From assembly GCF_018362775.1 (NCBI RefSeq), contig NZ_JAGYXY010000002.1:535035-599034 (forward strand): a stretch of 64,000 nucleotides of DNA, given 5' to 3'. Positions 32,390 through 42,300 of the stretch are shown piece by piece. Every line of letters starts with the position of its first letter. The stretch's first letter is position 1. The stretch is from Alistipes montrealensis. GTDB lineage: Bacteria; Bacteroidota; Bacteroidia; Bacteroidales; Rikenellaceae. The notes under the pieces are model-generated. The model saw only the letters and a program-made list of their open reading frames with translations. It ran no database searches and was not told where the DNA came from. A program made the position numbers and the translations under genes.

Positions 32390-34051
32390 TTATTTGCGCT
32401 TGGTGTCCTGTTCGCGGGTGATACGGACGTACTCTGCGGGATTGCCGAGCACCTCGACGGCCTTTTTCACCTCCTTGTCGCCCGGCAGCGAGTGCTCGAT
32501 GACGCCGGCCTGGTAGCCGTGGCGCATGACGATGTCGTTGTTGATCGCCTCGACGACCTGCGTGCGGTAGGTTTCGAGGTTGGTTTGCGTATCGTCCTTG
32601 AGCTCGGCCTCCACCTGTTCGAATTTGTCCTTGAGTTCGGCGAAACGGTCGTCGTCAGCGGCTTTTTTCAGCGCCTTGAGCGCCCGCCGGGTGTCGGATT
32701 CGTAGGGAACCTTCTTGTCGCGCATAAACTCCGCAAAGTCGGCGTAATCCTTGTCCGTGATCGAGAAGGTGCGGATGTCGATTTGCCGGCCGGGGTTGCG
32801 GCGCGTGTATTCGTCGCCGAAATCTTCGATGAATCCCAGCGCGTAGAGCGTCATGGCGAAGCGCGAAATATACTCGGGGGAGGTTGTGATGTCGGGCATC
32901 ACGCCGCCGCCGTCGTAGACCTTGCGGCCTGCGCGGGTCGTGAACTCCGAGATCAGCGAGTCGGGCACGGTCCGCACCGAACCCTCCTGCGAATGGGAGT
33001 AGTCGATGGCCTGGATGCAGCGGCCCGAGGGGATGTAGTATTTGGCCGTGGTAAGTTTCAGCATGGCGTTGTAACCCAGCGGACGGGTCGACTGCACGAG
33101 CCCCTTGCCGAAACTGCGCTGGCCGATCAGTACCGCGCGGTCGAGGTCCTGCAAAGCTCCGGCGACGATTTCGGCCGCCGACGCCGAATTGCCGTTGACC
33201 AGCACGGCCAGCGGCAGGTCGGGAAGTATCGGCTCCGAGTCGGTGCGGAAAACCTGCTTCGAATCTTCCGAACGGCCCTTGGTGCTGACTACTTCGGTCC
33301 CCTTGGGGACGAACATCCCCAGGATTTTGATCGCCTCCTGCATGATGCCGCCGCCGTTGGAGCGGTAGTCGAGCACGAGGCCTTTGAGTTCATCCTCGGC
33401 GCGCAGTTGTTCGATGGCGCGGCGCATCTCTTCGTAGCATCCTTCGGTGAAGTCGCCGTGGCGGATGTAGCCGATGCCGTCGGCAACCCATCCGACGTAG
33501 GGAACGCCCGGAATGGCGATCCGTTCGCGGCGGATCACGGCAGTCTGCTGCGTGCCGTCGAGGTGTTCGACGGTCACCCTGACCTTGCTGCCCGGCTCGC
33601 CCTTGAGGCGCGAAGAGACCTGCTCGGTGGTGAAGCCTTTGGCGTCCTTGCCGTCGATCGAAAGGATCTTGTCGCCGATCTTCAGTCCGGCTTTGTCGGC
33701 GGGCGAACCCTGGTAGGGCTGGGCGATGCGGACGTAGTCGTCTTTCTGGCGGATGAGCGATCCGATGCCGCCGTATTTGCCCGTGGTGAGCAGTTCGAAA
33801 TCCTGCATTCCCTCCTCCGGAATGTACTCCGTGTAGGGGTCGAGGTCGCTGACCATGCCTGCGGCGGCCCCCAGCATCAGTTTATCGGGGTCCACGGGGT
33901 CGACGTAGCCCAGCGAGAGCTCGCGCATCATGTTGACGGTGATCTCCATGTTGCGGCCCAGCCCGAAATCGTTACGGGCGGCGAAGGTCAGCAGGCCTGC
34001 GGCGGCGATTGCCGCCGCGGCGGAGAGCAGGTAGCGGTATTTTCTAATCAT
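32390..34051 (-). CDS. S41-family C-terminal processing protease
   Basis: 553 residues: one N-terminal transmembrane helix (about 8-24), a PDZ domain (about 85-170, YGGIGSLIRQKDDYVRIAQPYQGSPADKAGLKIGDKILSIDGKDA), and the S41 protease domain. The catalytic Ser is in VLVNGNSASAAEIVAGAL and the general-base Lys in GQRSFGKGLVQ. A C-terminal domain of about 150 residues follows, as in Bacteroidota CtpA-type enzymes. It acts in the periplasm on protein C-termini. Its start overlaps the stop of the small membrane protein by eight bases. Confidence 0.9.
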   Translation of the reverse strand: MIRKYRYLLSAAAAIAAAGLLTFAARNDFGLGRNMEITVNMMRELSLGYVDPVDPDKLMLGAAAGMVSDLDPYTEYIPEEGMQDFELLTTGKYGGIGSLIRQKDDYVRIAQPYQGSPADKAGLKIGDKILSIDGKDAKGFTTEQVSSRLKGEPGSKVRVTVEHLDGTQQTAVIRRERIAIPGVPYVGWVADGIGYIRHGDFTEGCYEEMRRAIEQLRAEDELKGLVLDYRSNGGGIMQEAIKILGMFVPKGTEVVSTKGRSEDSKQVFRTDSEPILPDLPLAVLVNGNSASAAEIVAGALQDLDRAVLIGQRSFGKGLVQSTRPLGYNAMLKLTTAKYYIPSGRCIQAIDYSHSQEGSVRTVPDSLISEFTTRAGRKVYDGGGVMPDITTSPEYISRFAMTLYALGFIEDFGDEYTRRNPGRQIDIRTFSITDKDYADFAEFMRDKKVPYESDTRRALKALKKAADDDRFAELKDKFEQVEAELKDDTQTNLETYRTQVVEAINNDIVMRHGYQAGVIEHSLPGDKEVKKAVEVLGNPAEYVRITREQDTKRK

Positions 34052-34514
34052 TGCGTGTCATGTGTATATATGAATCGAGCCGGTACTGCACCCGGGCTAC
34101 GCCCCGGCGGATGCCGTCGAGCACGATCCATTGTCCGTATTGTGAAACTTTTATCTCGTCTTCGCCCAGCAGCAGCAGCTTTTGGCCGAAACTGTCGGCG
34201 CGGAAGGTCATCACCCCGTCCTTGTCGCTGCGCAGCGAAAAGCCTGCCGAGCGGAATGCGTTGATGATCTGTTCCCGGTTTTCTTCGATGTCACCCTCCA
34301 CTTTGCGTTCCACGAACCCGAATTTGGGATAGGCGATCGCCAATACCATGATCGCCGAAAACAGCATCAGGTAGCGGTCGGTGTGGAACATGGCGTAGAG
34401 CGTGTCGTCGAGCGACAGCGCCGAGGTCCCGGTCATCAGCATCAGCCCCATCAGGACTATACACAGAACGCACAGGGCGAAGAAATATTTTAACGAACGG
34501 ACGAAGTATTTCAT
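34044..34514 (-). CDS. Small two-helix membrane protein, unknown function
   Basis: 156 residues from the ATG giving MKYFVRSLKYFFALC. Two transmembrane helices (about 8-30 and 47-65), then a soluble C-terminal domain (VEGDIEENREQIINAFRSAGFSLRSDKDGVMTFRADSFGQKLLLLGEDEIKVSQYGQWIVLDGIRRGVARVQYRL) with an alternating beta pattern. The frame is open further upstream, but the region before 34514 is A/T-rich repeat. I recognise no named family. It overlaps the S41 protease start and is likely co-transcribed with ispH upstream. Confidence 0.65.
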   Translation of the reverse strand: MKYFVRSLKYFFALCVLCIVLMGLMLMTGTSALSLDDTLYAMFHTDRYLMLFSAIMVLAIAYPKFGFVERKVEGDIEENREQIINAFRSAGFSLRSDKDGVMTFRADSFGQKLLLLGEDEIKVSQYGQWIVLDGIRRGVARVQYRLDSYIHMTRND

Positions 34515-34520
34515 AGCGAA

Positions 34521-34552
34521 ATTTTTTAATTCTTCATTTTTAATTTTTAATT
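34521..34552. repeat. A/T-rich repeat at the ispH 3' end
   Basis: ATTTTTTAATTCTTCATTTT and onwards, matching 11962-11995 over nearly its full length. It overlaps the ispH stop codon and fills the space before the small membrane-protein gene. Confidence 0.5.
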
Positions 34553-35407
34553 GAGGAGGCCGATTGCATCGGCCACCTCCTGCATCAGCCATTTGGGTGT
34601 CGAGGTAGCCCCGCAGATGCCGACTGTCGCGGCCCCGTCGAACCAGGCGGGATCGATCTCCGAGGCTTCTTCGACGATATGCGTGCGCGGATTGGCCCGG
34701 CGGCACACCTCCGAAAGTACTTTGCCGTTCGACGATTTCCGCCCGCAAACGAATACCACGACATCGAACCGCCCCGAGAACTCGGTGAGGTGTTGTTCCC
34801 GGTTGGAGACCTGCCGGCAGATCGTGTCGTCGATGTGCACCTGTTCCGCATCGGCGGCCCGGCGGCGCATTTCGGCGCCGAGCGTTTCGAATAGCCCGAT
34901 GCTCTGCGTGGTCTGCGAAAGGAAGTAAACCGGGCGTGAGAAGTCGATCAGCGTCAGGTCTTCCGATCCTTCGATGACGATCGTCGGGTCGGGAACCTGC
35001 CCCGTGAGGCCCACCACTTCGGCATGGCCCCTCTTGCCGAGGATCACGACCTGTCCGCCGAGCGGACGCATCCGTTCGTGGGCCTCCTTCACCCGGCGTT
35101 GGAGCCGTGCGACCACCGGGCAGGTGGCGTCGATAATCCCGATGTTCATTTCCCGGGCGGCGGCGTAGGTGGTAGGGGGTTCCCCGTGGGCGCGGATGAA
35201 GAGCCGGCAGCCTGCCAGGTGCGGCATGTCGGCATGGGTCACGGTCCGCAGGCCCAGTTGTTCGAGGCGCTGGACCTCGATGCGGTTGTGGACGATGTCG
35301 CCGAGCGAGTAGACCGTGGAGCCCTCCGCGAGGGCCCGTTCGGCCTCCGTGATTGCGCGGACTACGCCGAAGCAGAAGCCCGATTTATCGTCGATCTCGA
35401 CTACCAT
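34547..35407 (-). CDS. ispH: 4-hydroxy-3-methylbut-2-enyl diphosphate reductase
   Basis: 286 residues. IspH performs the last step of the MEP isoprenoid pathway with an Fe-S cluster held by three Cys, all present: KSGFCFGVVRAI (Cys about 12), DATCPVVARLQ (Cys about 95) and GICGATSTPKWL (near the end). RAHGEPP and KRGHAEVVGLTGQ carry the substrate His residues. It lies 33 bases downstream of cmk, an arrangement I have seen as common (cmk-ispH). Confidence 0.93.
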   Translation of the reverse strand: MVVEIDDKSGFCFGVVRAITEAERALAEGSTVYSLGDIVHNRIEVQRLEQLGLRTVTHADMPHLAGCRLFIRAHGEPPTTYAAAREMNIGIIDATCPVVARLQRRVKEAHERMRPLGGQVVILGKRGHAEVVGLTGQVPDPTIVIEGSEDLTLIDFSRPVYFLSQTTQSIGLFETLGAEMRRRAADAEQVHIDDTICRQVSNREQHLTEFSGRFDVVVFVCGRKSSNGKVLSEVCRRANPRTHIVEEASEIDPAWFDGAATVGICGATSTPKWLMQEVADAIGLLN

Positions 35408-35440
35408 AGCCGTTTGCGGTGCGCCCGGCGGCGCTTTATC

Positions 35441-36139
35441 TTATTCGTTGATTTTTGCGAATTGCTCCATAAACCACGCCATCTGTTCGTCGACGGTCAT
35501 GTGGCTGTTGTCGAGTACGATGGCGTCTTCGGCCTGGCGGAGCGGCGATATGGCGCGGCTCATGTCGGCCTTGTCGCGCTCGCGAATGTTGCGTTCGACC
35601 TCCTCCATCGTCACCGACATGCCCTTGCCCGTCAGCTCCTTGTAGCGGCGGCATGCGCGAACGGCGGTGTCGGCCGTCATGAACAGTTTCAGCTCGGCGT
35701 CGGGGAATACTACCGTGCCGATGTCGCGGCCGTCCATCACCACGCCCCGGCGTTTGCCCATCTCCTGCTGCATGGCGACCAGTTTGCTGCGCACCTCGGG
35801 GATGGCGCTCACGCGGCTCACGCAGTTCGAGACCTCGATGGTGCGGATTTTACCTTCGACCAGGTCTCCGTTGACGTAGATGTCGCTCGCCCCGCGTTCG
35901 GGGTTGAAGCGGAAGGTGATCGAAATGCGGTCGAGCAGTTTCACGACGGCTTCTTCGTCGACGATGCCCGAGTGGATGGCTCCGTGTTCGAGGGCGTAGA
36001 GCGTCACGGCGCGGTACATGGCGCCCGTGTCGATGAAAATATAGCCCAGGCGGGCCGCGATGGCTTTGGCGAAGGTGCTCTTTCCGCACGACGAAAATCC
36101 GTCGACGGCGATTATGATCTTATGTTTAGTGTCCGACAT
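35441..36139 (-). CDS. cmk: Cytidylate kinase
   Basis: 232 residues from the ATG giving MSDTKHKIIIAVDGF. Phosphorylates CMP and dCMP. The P-loop is VDGFSSCGKSTFAKAIAARLG; the CMP-binding region includes FIDTGAMYRAVTLYAL, RGVVMDGRDIGTVVFPDAELKLFMTA and RDKADMSRAISPLRQAEDAIVLDNSHMTVDEQ. The start lies 14 bases inside the LysE-type gene. Confidence 0.92.
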   Translation of the reverse strand: MSDTKHKIIIAVDGFSSCGKSTFAKAIAARLGYIFIDTGAMYRAVTLYALEHGAIHSGIVDEEAVVKLLDRISITFRFNPERGASDIYVNGDLVEGKIRTIEVSNCVSRVSAIPEVRSKLVAMQQEMGKRRGVVMDGRDIGTVVFPDAELKLFMTADTAVRACRRYKELTGKGMSVTMEEVERNIRERDKADMSRAISPLRQAEDAIVLDNSHMTVDEQMAWFMEQFAKINE

Positions 36140-36803
36140 TGGGGAATATATCAAAGAAGGTCGATAATATGGTATAAATTCCTAATATTCCGATGATAAA
36201 GCCCGCGACATGGTTGATCGTGAGCATGTGCCGCGGTCGGAAACGGCGGCGGAAGAGGTTGATGATGAAAGCCAGCAGGGTCCACCAGGCCACCGAACCG
36301 CCGAAGAACCCGGCGATGACGAACAGCGAACGCATGAAACCCCCGAAGGTGTGGTCGGCCACGTCGCCGCCCGAAATCTTGAATACCGCGAAGAAGGCCA
36401 GGATGTAGGGGATAACCATGATGAAGTTGGCGATCGTAAGCCCGAAAATCGAAGCGAAGTCCTGCCACAGCGAGGTTTTGCCCGCGCGGTTGCGGCGAAT
36501 CTGCGGCACGGGGTTCTGGGCGAAGATGAAAACCCCGACGATCACGACGAAGATTCCGCCGATCACCCGCAGCAGGGTGTTGTACTGCTCGATCTGGGTC
36601 TGGAGCATCGAGTAGAAGAACAGCGCGGCCATGGCCATGAACGTGTCGGCGCAGGCGACGCCGATGCCTGAGACGATGCCCGAACGGCGGCTTTTCGACA
36701 GCGTACGCTGAATACAAAGCACCGCCACGGGGCCCACCGTGATCGAAGCGGCTATGCCGACGCAGATGCCGCGGAACAGGGTTTCGACGATTTCAAATGC
36801 CAT
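36126..36803 (-). CDS. LysE-family exporter
   Basis: 225 residues with six hydrophobic helices. The family motif is at the N-terminus, GICVGIAASITVGPVAVLCIQRTLSKSRRSGIVSGIGVACADTFMAMAALF. LysE/RhtB proteins export amino acids or related small molecules. The substrate is unknown. First gene of the lysE-cmk-ispH-...-yidD minus-strand series. Confidence 0.82.
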   Translation of the reverse strand: MAFEIVETLFRGICVGIAASITVGPVAVLCIQRTLSKSRRSGIVSGIGVACADTFMAMAALFFYSMLQTQIEQYNTLLRVIGGIFVVIVGVFIFAQNPVPQIRRNRAGKTSLWQDFASIFGLTIANFIMVIPYILAFFAVFKISGGDVADHTFGGFMRSLFVIAGFFGGSVAWWTLLAFIINLFRRRFRPRHMLTINHVAGFIIGILGIYTILSTFFDIFPNVGH

Positions 36804-36915
36804 TTTCTCGGTTTGCGGAGTTTTTCTGACGGCTGAGACGGTCCATGCCGGGCCATAACCGGGTTTTTCCGGATTTGCCGAGGCGCCGCCGGTCCAAGCC
36901 GCGGTTTAACTTCGG

Positions 36916-36923
36916 CAAAGATA
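36916..36923 (-). promoter_or_regulatory. Candidate promoter -7 element for the LysE-led operon
   Basis: Minus-strand TATCTTTG, about 113 bases before the LysE start, leaving a leader of roughly 105 bases with several GC-rich inverted repeats (ACCGG, CCGGG, GGCGCC). No well-spaced -33 element found. Confidence 0.4.
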
Positions 36924-37053
36924 CGAAAAAGCCCGGACATCCGCCTATGAAAAGGCAAAAAAAGGGCGCGGACGGTTGTCCTTTGAGGCGGATATGTTGA
37001 TAAAATATCGAAAACTTTGGCCCCATGCTTGTATAATATTAATTGAAAATGAA

Positions 37054-37061
37054 TAAATTTG
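37054..37061 (+). promoter_or_regulatory. Candidate promoter -7 element for the DUF3467 gene
   Basis: TAAATTTG, an exact TAnnTTTG, 20 bases before ATG 37081. A TTG 22 bases upstream may be the -33 element. Confidence 0.4.
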
Positions 37062-37080
37062 CAAGAAATAGCACTCCACA

Positions 37081-37386
37081 ATGGCAGAGATGAAACAATT
37101 CGGCATCGACCTCGAACTGGACGACGCCGTGGCCCAGGGCCACTATTCGAACCTGGCGATCATATCGCACTCCACTTCGGAGTTCATCATCGACTTTGCG
37201 ACGGTGCTGCCCGGTGTGCAGAAGGCGCGGGTCAAAAGCCGCATCATCCTCACTCCCGAGCATGCCAAACGGCTGCTGCGCTCGTTGCAGGAGAATATCG
37301 TGCGTTACGAGAGCAACGTGGGCAAGATTGAAATTCCGTCGCCCCAGCCTACGCCCGACGCGGGTCCCAAGATGGGACAGGCCTAA
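37081..37386 (+). CDS. DUF3467 protein
   Basis: 101 residues with the DUF3467 core: YSNLAIISHSTSEFIIDFATVLPGVQKARVKSRIILTPEHAKRLLRSLQENIVRYES. A short acidic N-terminus and a Pro-rich tail flank it. Function is unknown. The gene is monocistronic with its own promoter and terminator, separating it from the polymer-utilisation cluster. Confidence 0.85.
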   Translation: MAEMKQFGIDLELDDAVAQGHYSNLAIISHSTSEFIIDFATVLPGVQKARVKSRIILTPEHAKRLLRSLQENIVRYESNVGKIEIPSPQPTPDAGPKMGQA

Positions 37387-37392
37387 AATTTC

Positions 37393-37419
37393 AAGGCGCT
37401 GCTATGCAGCGCCTTTTTT
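37393..37419 (+). terminator. Terminator after the DUF3467 gene
   Basis: Stem AAGGCGCTGC / GCAGCGCCTT with loop TAT, then a T run. Confidence 0.88.
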
Positions 37420-37462
37420 GTGTCGGGTGTGCCGTGTCACGTTTTTGTCACGGCTGAAAAGT

Positions 37463-37492
37463 TTTGTGGCATGGAAAAAAATGCTATTTTTG
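37463..37492 (+). promoter_or_regulatory. Promoter of the cluster sigma-factor gene
   Basis: TTTG at 37463-37466, 18 bases, then TATTTTTG at 37485-37492, 22 bases before ATG 37515. A housekeeping-type promoter, so the sigma factor is probably made constitutively and held by FecR. Confidence 0.55.
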
Positions 37493-37514
37493 TGGCAAAA
37501 GCCCAAAATCTGCT

Positions 37515-38138
37515 ATGTCCACACCCTCGCCGTCCGACCAACGGTTATTCGAAGGCATCAAATTCGGCAACGAAGCCGACTTCGAGTGCTTTTTCCGGCG
37601 TTATTATCCCCGATTGGTGAACTATGCCGCCCGGTTTGTCGCCGGACGCGAGACTGCGCGCGACCTGGTGCAGGACAGTTTTGCGGGCCTGTGGGAGCGG
37701 CGGCGTGAACTGCGCGAACTGGACCTGGCGTCGCTGTTGTTCACGATGGTGCGCAACCGCTGTCTCAATTATCTGAAACACAACGGCGTCGTAGCGCGCC
37801 ACGAACTGGAGTATACGGCCCGTATGCGGGGCGAAGAGCGTATTTACAGCTACGATTTCCTGAGCGACGCCGAGCAGCCGTGTCTCTACGAGGAGTTGCA
37901 GCGCGAGGTGCAGAAGGCGGTCGACGCACTGCCCGACCGCTGCCGCGAGGTTTTCCGCATGAGCCGCTTCGAAGGGCTGAAAAACCGGGAAATAGCCGCC
38001 CGGCTGGGTATCTCCGAGACGGCCGTCGAGAAACACCTCTCCCGCGCCGTCGGTCGGCTGGGCGAACACCTGCGGCGGAGCTGCTCGTTCGAACTCTCCG
38101 TGGCGGTGCTCTCCTGCCTGCTGGCCAATTACCTGTAA
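37515..38138 (+). CDS. ECF sigma factor of the SusCD cluster
   Basis: 207 residues from ATG 37515. Sigma region 2 at about 18-85 (FECFFRRYYPRLVNYAARFVAGRETARDLVQDSFAGLWERR) and region 4 at about 130-185 (LPDRCREVFRMSRFEGLKNREIAARLGISETAVEKHLSRAVGRLGEHL) identify the Bacteroidota 'RNA polymerase sigma-70 factor' expansion family that pairs with FecR. The hydrophobic C-terminal tail (LSVAVLSCLLANYL) is frequent in this group. With the FecR and STN-SusC genes downstream it should switch on the cluster when substrate binds. Confidence 0.9.
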   Translation: MSTPSPSDQRLFEGIKFGNEADFECFFRRYYPRLVNYAARFVAGRETARDLVQDSFAGLWERRRELRELDLASLLFTMVRNRCLNYLKHNGVVARHELEYTARMRGEERIYSYDFLSDAEQPCLYEELQREVQKAVDALPDRCREVFRMSRFEGLKNREIAARLGISETAVEKHLSRAVGRLGEHLRRSCSFELSVAVLSCLLANYL

Positions 38139-38162
38139 TCCGATAGACGATATTAACTGTAC

Positions 38163-38200
38163 GACGGCGGAGATTTTCCTCTCCGCTGTTGCCGTTTTCT
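38163..38200 (+). terminator. Candidate terminator between sigma factor and fecR
   Basis: Stem GCGGAGA / TCTCCGC around TTTTCC, followed after a few bases by a T-rich stretch. It would separate sigma-factor expression from the rest of the cluster. Confidence 0.5.
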
Positions 38201-38284
38201 TTCTTTTTGTGACTTTTTTGAATTTTTTATGGTTGCGAAGGTTGGGGAAAAGCAAATTAGGTTGTTTTAAAATATGTAACGGAA

Positions 38285-39286
38285 ATGGAAGAGATGAAAT
38301 TCGATCAGGAAGAGATGCGGCATTTGGCCGGACGTTATTTTGCGGGAGAGATCACCGCCGAGGAGGAGCGCGAACTGTTCCGCTTCGTCACCTCCGATGC
38401 CGGGTGTCGCCGGCAGTTCGCCGCGTGGCGGCTCGAATGGGAGTCGGCCCCGGTGTCGGACGCCTTCACCGACAGCGACTGGCGTCGCCTGCGGTCGCGT
38501 ATCCGTTTGCAGGGCCCCGGGCGGAATCCCCGTCTCGGGCGGGTCGCTGCTTGGTGGCGTGTAGCGGCGGCCGCGGCGGTCGTGTGCGCGACTTTCTTCG
38601 GGGCGCGGCTCTACGACCGCCTGCTGCTGGCACATGCCACGGAGTGTTACACCGTGACTACGAAATGCGGCGACCGCAGTACGGTCTGCCTGCCCGACGG
38701 GACGCAGGTACGGCTCAACGGGTCGTCGACGCTGACCTACCCGGCCAATTTTAACGCCACGAACCGCTCCGTAGAGCTTTCGGGCGCTGCCTTTTTCGAC
38801 GTTTCGCCCGACGACAAGCACCGCTTCGAGGTGAAGGTCGGAAATTGCTCGGTGGTGGTCAAGGGTACGAAATTCGACGTGGCGGCCTATCCCGACGACT
38901 CGCTGATCACGACCACGCTGCTCGAAGGCGCCGTGGATTTCGCCGCCCCGCGCGGCGAGACCGTGCTTCGTCCGGGCGAATCGCTCACCTACGATCGTTT
39001 CGCCGAGACCACGACGATCACGCACGTCAACACGGCGCAGTACCTGGCCTGGATCGAGGGCCGTATCGAGTTCATCGACGTGACGATCGTGCAGCTTTGC
39101 GAGAGCCTGAGCAGCCTTTACGGCGTCGAGATCGTGCTCGACGACCGCCTGCGCGCCGACGGAACCTTCATCACCATCCGCCTGAGCAACCAGGAATCGC
39201 TCGACAGCGTGCTGAAGGCCCTCGACCTGATCGTTCCGGTCTCGGTCCACCGCCAAGGCCCTTCGGTCCGCCTCTCGGCCAAGTGA
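38285..39286 (+). CDS. FecR-type anti-sigma factor
   Basis: 333 residues. A cytoplasmic N-terminal region (about 1-75; DQEEMRHLAGRYFAGEITAEEERELFRFV) binds sigma, a transmembrane helix lies at about 92-110 (VAAAAAVVCATFFGARLY), a FecR domain at about 125-230 (TTKCGDRSTVCLPDGTQVRLNGSSTLTYPANFN), and a DUF4974-type C-terminal domain at about 255-325 (GRIEFIDVTIVQLCESLSSLYGVEIVLDD), the fold that meets the STN domain of SusC. It starts 146 bases after the sigma gene, with 46 bases to susC. Confidence 0.9.
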   Translation: MEEMKFDQEEMRHLAGRYFAGEITAEEERELFRFVTSDAGCRRQFAAWRLEWESAPVSDAFTDSDWRRLRSRIRLQGPGRNPRLGRVAAWWRVAAAAAVVCATFFGARLYDRLLLAHATECYTVTTKCGDRSTVCLPDGTQVRLNGSSTLTYPANFNATNRSVELSGAAFFDVSPDDKHRFEVKVGNCSVVVKGTKFDVAAYPDDSLITTTLLEGAVDFAAPRGETVLRPGESLTYDRFAETTTITHVNTAQYLAWIEGRIEFIDVTIVQLCESLSSLYGVEIVLDDRLRADGTFITIRLSNQESLDSVLKALDLIVPVSVHRQGPSVRLSAK

Positions 39287-39332
39287 CGCCCGAATTCCGA
39301 AACTACTTTAAAACAACCAATACCTTAAGCAA

Positions 39333-42300
39333 ATGAATCAATTTTCCAATCTGAAACGGGTGCTTCTGCCGTGTCTGTTCGTGCTGCTGACGCTCCCGGC
39401 GTGGGGGCAGATGCAGCCCGTCACGAAGAATTTCCGGAAAACACCCCTCAAGAACGTCCTCAAGGAGGTGGAGGCGCAGACCGGGTTGTCGATCATGTAC
39501 GACACCCGGGAACTGAACCTCGAACGTCCGGTCACGGCCTCGTTCGACCGTACGCCTGTGTCGCAGGTGTTGCGCGAAGTGCTCGACCGCAGCGTCCAGT
39601 ACTCGATCAAGGACAAGATGATCGTGATTTACAAGGCCTCGGCGACTCCCTCTTCCGCGACGGAGAAAGGCAGGGTCCTGACCGGTACGGTTCTGGACGA
39701 GACGGGCGCCCCGATGATCGGCGCCGCCGTCACCACGCCCGACGGGCGCCGCGGAACGGTCACCGACAGCAACGGCCGCTACTCGCTGACGCTCGGCGCA
39801 TCGGACGCCCTGATTTCGGTCTCCTACCTGGGTTACGTCACCCAGCAGATCGTCGTAGGCGACCGCACGCAGGTCGATGTCAACCTGGTTCCCGACGCCA
39901 AAAACACCATCAACGAGGTGGTGGTCATCGGCTACGGCTCGGTGAAAAAATCCGACCTGACGGGTTCGGTCTCCAACGTGAAGATGTCCGACATCCGCGA
40001 CGTGCCCAACACCTCGGTCGACCAGGCCCTGCAAGGCCGTATCGCCGGCGTTGACATCATGTCGACCTCGGGTGCGCCCGGGGCCACGACCTCGATCCGC
40101 GTGCGCGGTACGCGTTCGATTTCGGCCTCGAACGAACCGCTGATCGTCGTCGACGGCGTGATCGACGCCGTGAGCGACCTGAACGACATCAACTCGGCCG
40201 ACATCGAGCAGATTTCGGTACTCAAGGATGCCTCGTCGACGGCCATCTACGGTTCGCGCGGCGCCAACGGTGTGATCATCGTCACCACGCGGCAGGGCGT
40301 CACGTCGAAGCCGTCGATTACGGCCAAAGCCGAATTCGGCGTCTCGAAACTCGCCCGCGACCTCGACCTGATGAATGCGCAGGAGTTCATTCGTTACCAG
40401 AACGACCGCTATTATTTCACTTCGCGCGATCCGCAGCGCCCGCCGCGTTTCGACCCCTCGGAGTACGGACGCGGAACCGACTGGATCGACGAAATCACCC
40501 GCACGGCCATCTATCAGAACTACAACCTTTCGGTCAGCGGCCGGGGCCAGAAGTCGAGCTACTTCGCGGCCTTGGGCGGCAATGACACCCAGGGTATCGT
40601 CGACGGCAGCGGATTCCGCCGCATTACGGCCCGCCTGAATCTCTCGTACGATTTCGCCAAGTGGCTGACCGTCGGGTTCAAGGGCAGCTACACCTTCCGC
40701 GACGAGAGTCCCAACCGGGCGACCATCGGCGGTGCGAACATCTGGGACGGCGCCGTCTACCTGGCCCCGACGATGGGTCCCAACGACTACATCAACCCCC
40801 TTTACGAGAACGGTGTGCGCATCAACACGCCGCGCGCCAAGATCGACTGCAACGAGAACGAGAGCGAGCGCATGACCAACACCGACGTGCTGGAATTCAC
40901 GATCAAACCCGCGCGCGGGCTGATTATCAAGAGTCAGAACTCCTACATGGTCTATCAGCGTCACGACTACCAGTTCTGGCCCAGCTACCTTCCGAAGAAC
41001 ACCGAGGGCGAAGGCGCCGACGCCTACCGCTACGAAGGCGACGCACGCCGCCTGACCTCGGAAAATACGATCTCCTATTCGAAAAAATTCGCCTCGGGGC
41101 ACTATTTCGATGCGATGGCGGGTTTCTCGGCCACGCACGAAACGGCCAACTTCTTCTCGCTGAAGGCCGAAGGTCTTCTGACCGACGACCTGAAATGGAA
41201 CAACATGAACGGCATCGGCAGCAAGGAGAATTACAGCGCTTCGACCAGTTCGAACAAAGTCGTGCGCGAATCGGTGCTCATGCGCCTGAACTACAACTAC
41301 AAGAGCCGCTATTATTTCACCTTCACGGGCCGTTACGACGGATCGTCGAACTTCGCCGAGAACAACAAATGGGGCTTCTTCCCCTCGGCGGCCGTCAAAT
41401 GGAACGCCAAGAACGAGAATTTCCTCAAACAGGTGCGCTGGCTCGACGAACTGTCGCTGCGTCTGAGCGCCGGGCGCACGGGTAACGACGCCATCGCGAC
41501 CTACCGTTCGCTCGAAGCCTACGGGACCTCCACGAACGGTTACCTGTTCGGCGGCAAGCAGTCGGCGTCGTTCTTCCCGACGCGCGTGGCGAACCCCGAC
41601 CTGACGTGGGAGAAAACCACGCTCTACAACGCCGGACTCGACTTTTCGGCCTTCGATGGCCGCCTGACCCTGACTGTCGACGGCTACTATTCGACCACCC
41701 GCGACCTGCTGCTCTCGTTGCAGACGATCCACACCACGGGCTATACGAGCCGCTTTACGAACCTGGGCAAAACGTCGAACCGCGGCGTCGAAGTTTCGAT
41801 CGAGAGCCGCAACATCGTGAAGCCGAAATTCGGCTGGACGACGAGTTTCACCCTTTCGCACAACAAGCAGATGGTCGACGACATCGGCCACGAAGAGTAT
41901 GTGTCGTGCCTCGAAAGCGGCGGCAACACCAACTATATGATGTACGGTTACAAGACGGGTTATCCGCTCAATTCGCTCTGGGGATTCCAGTATGGCGGAG
42001 TCTGGAAGACGACCGGCGAGTTCGAGCGCAACCGATTTACCAAGAGCTATATATCGTCTTCGACGGGCAGCGACGCCCAGTTGATGCTGGGTTATCCCAA
42101 ATACGTCGACCAGAACCGCGACGGCATTCTTTCGGAAGAGGACCTGATCTACCTGGGCAACTCCGACCCCGTGCTTTACGGCGGTTTGCAGAACACCTTT
42201 ACGATCGGGGGCCTGAACATCGGATTCTACTTCTCCTATTCGCTGGGCGGCAAGATTTACAACTACTCCGAACTGGCGATGGCCGGCGGTTATGCCACCA

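Noticed and set aside
36804..36910. GC-rich inverted repeats in the LysE leader as a riboswitch
   Set aside because: The repeats are short and compete with one another, and I cannot match them to any known riboswitch core.
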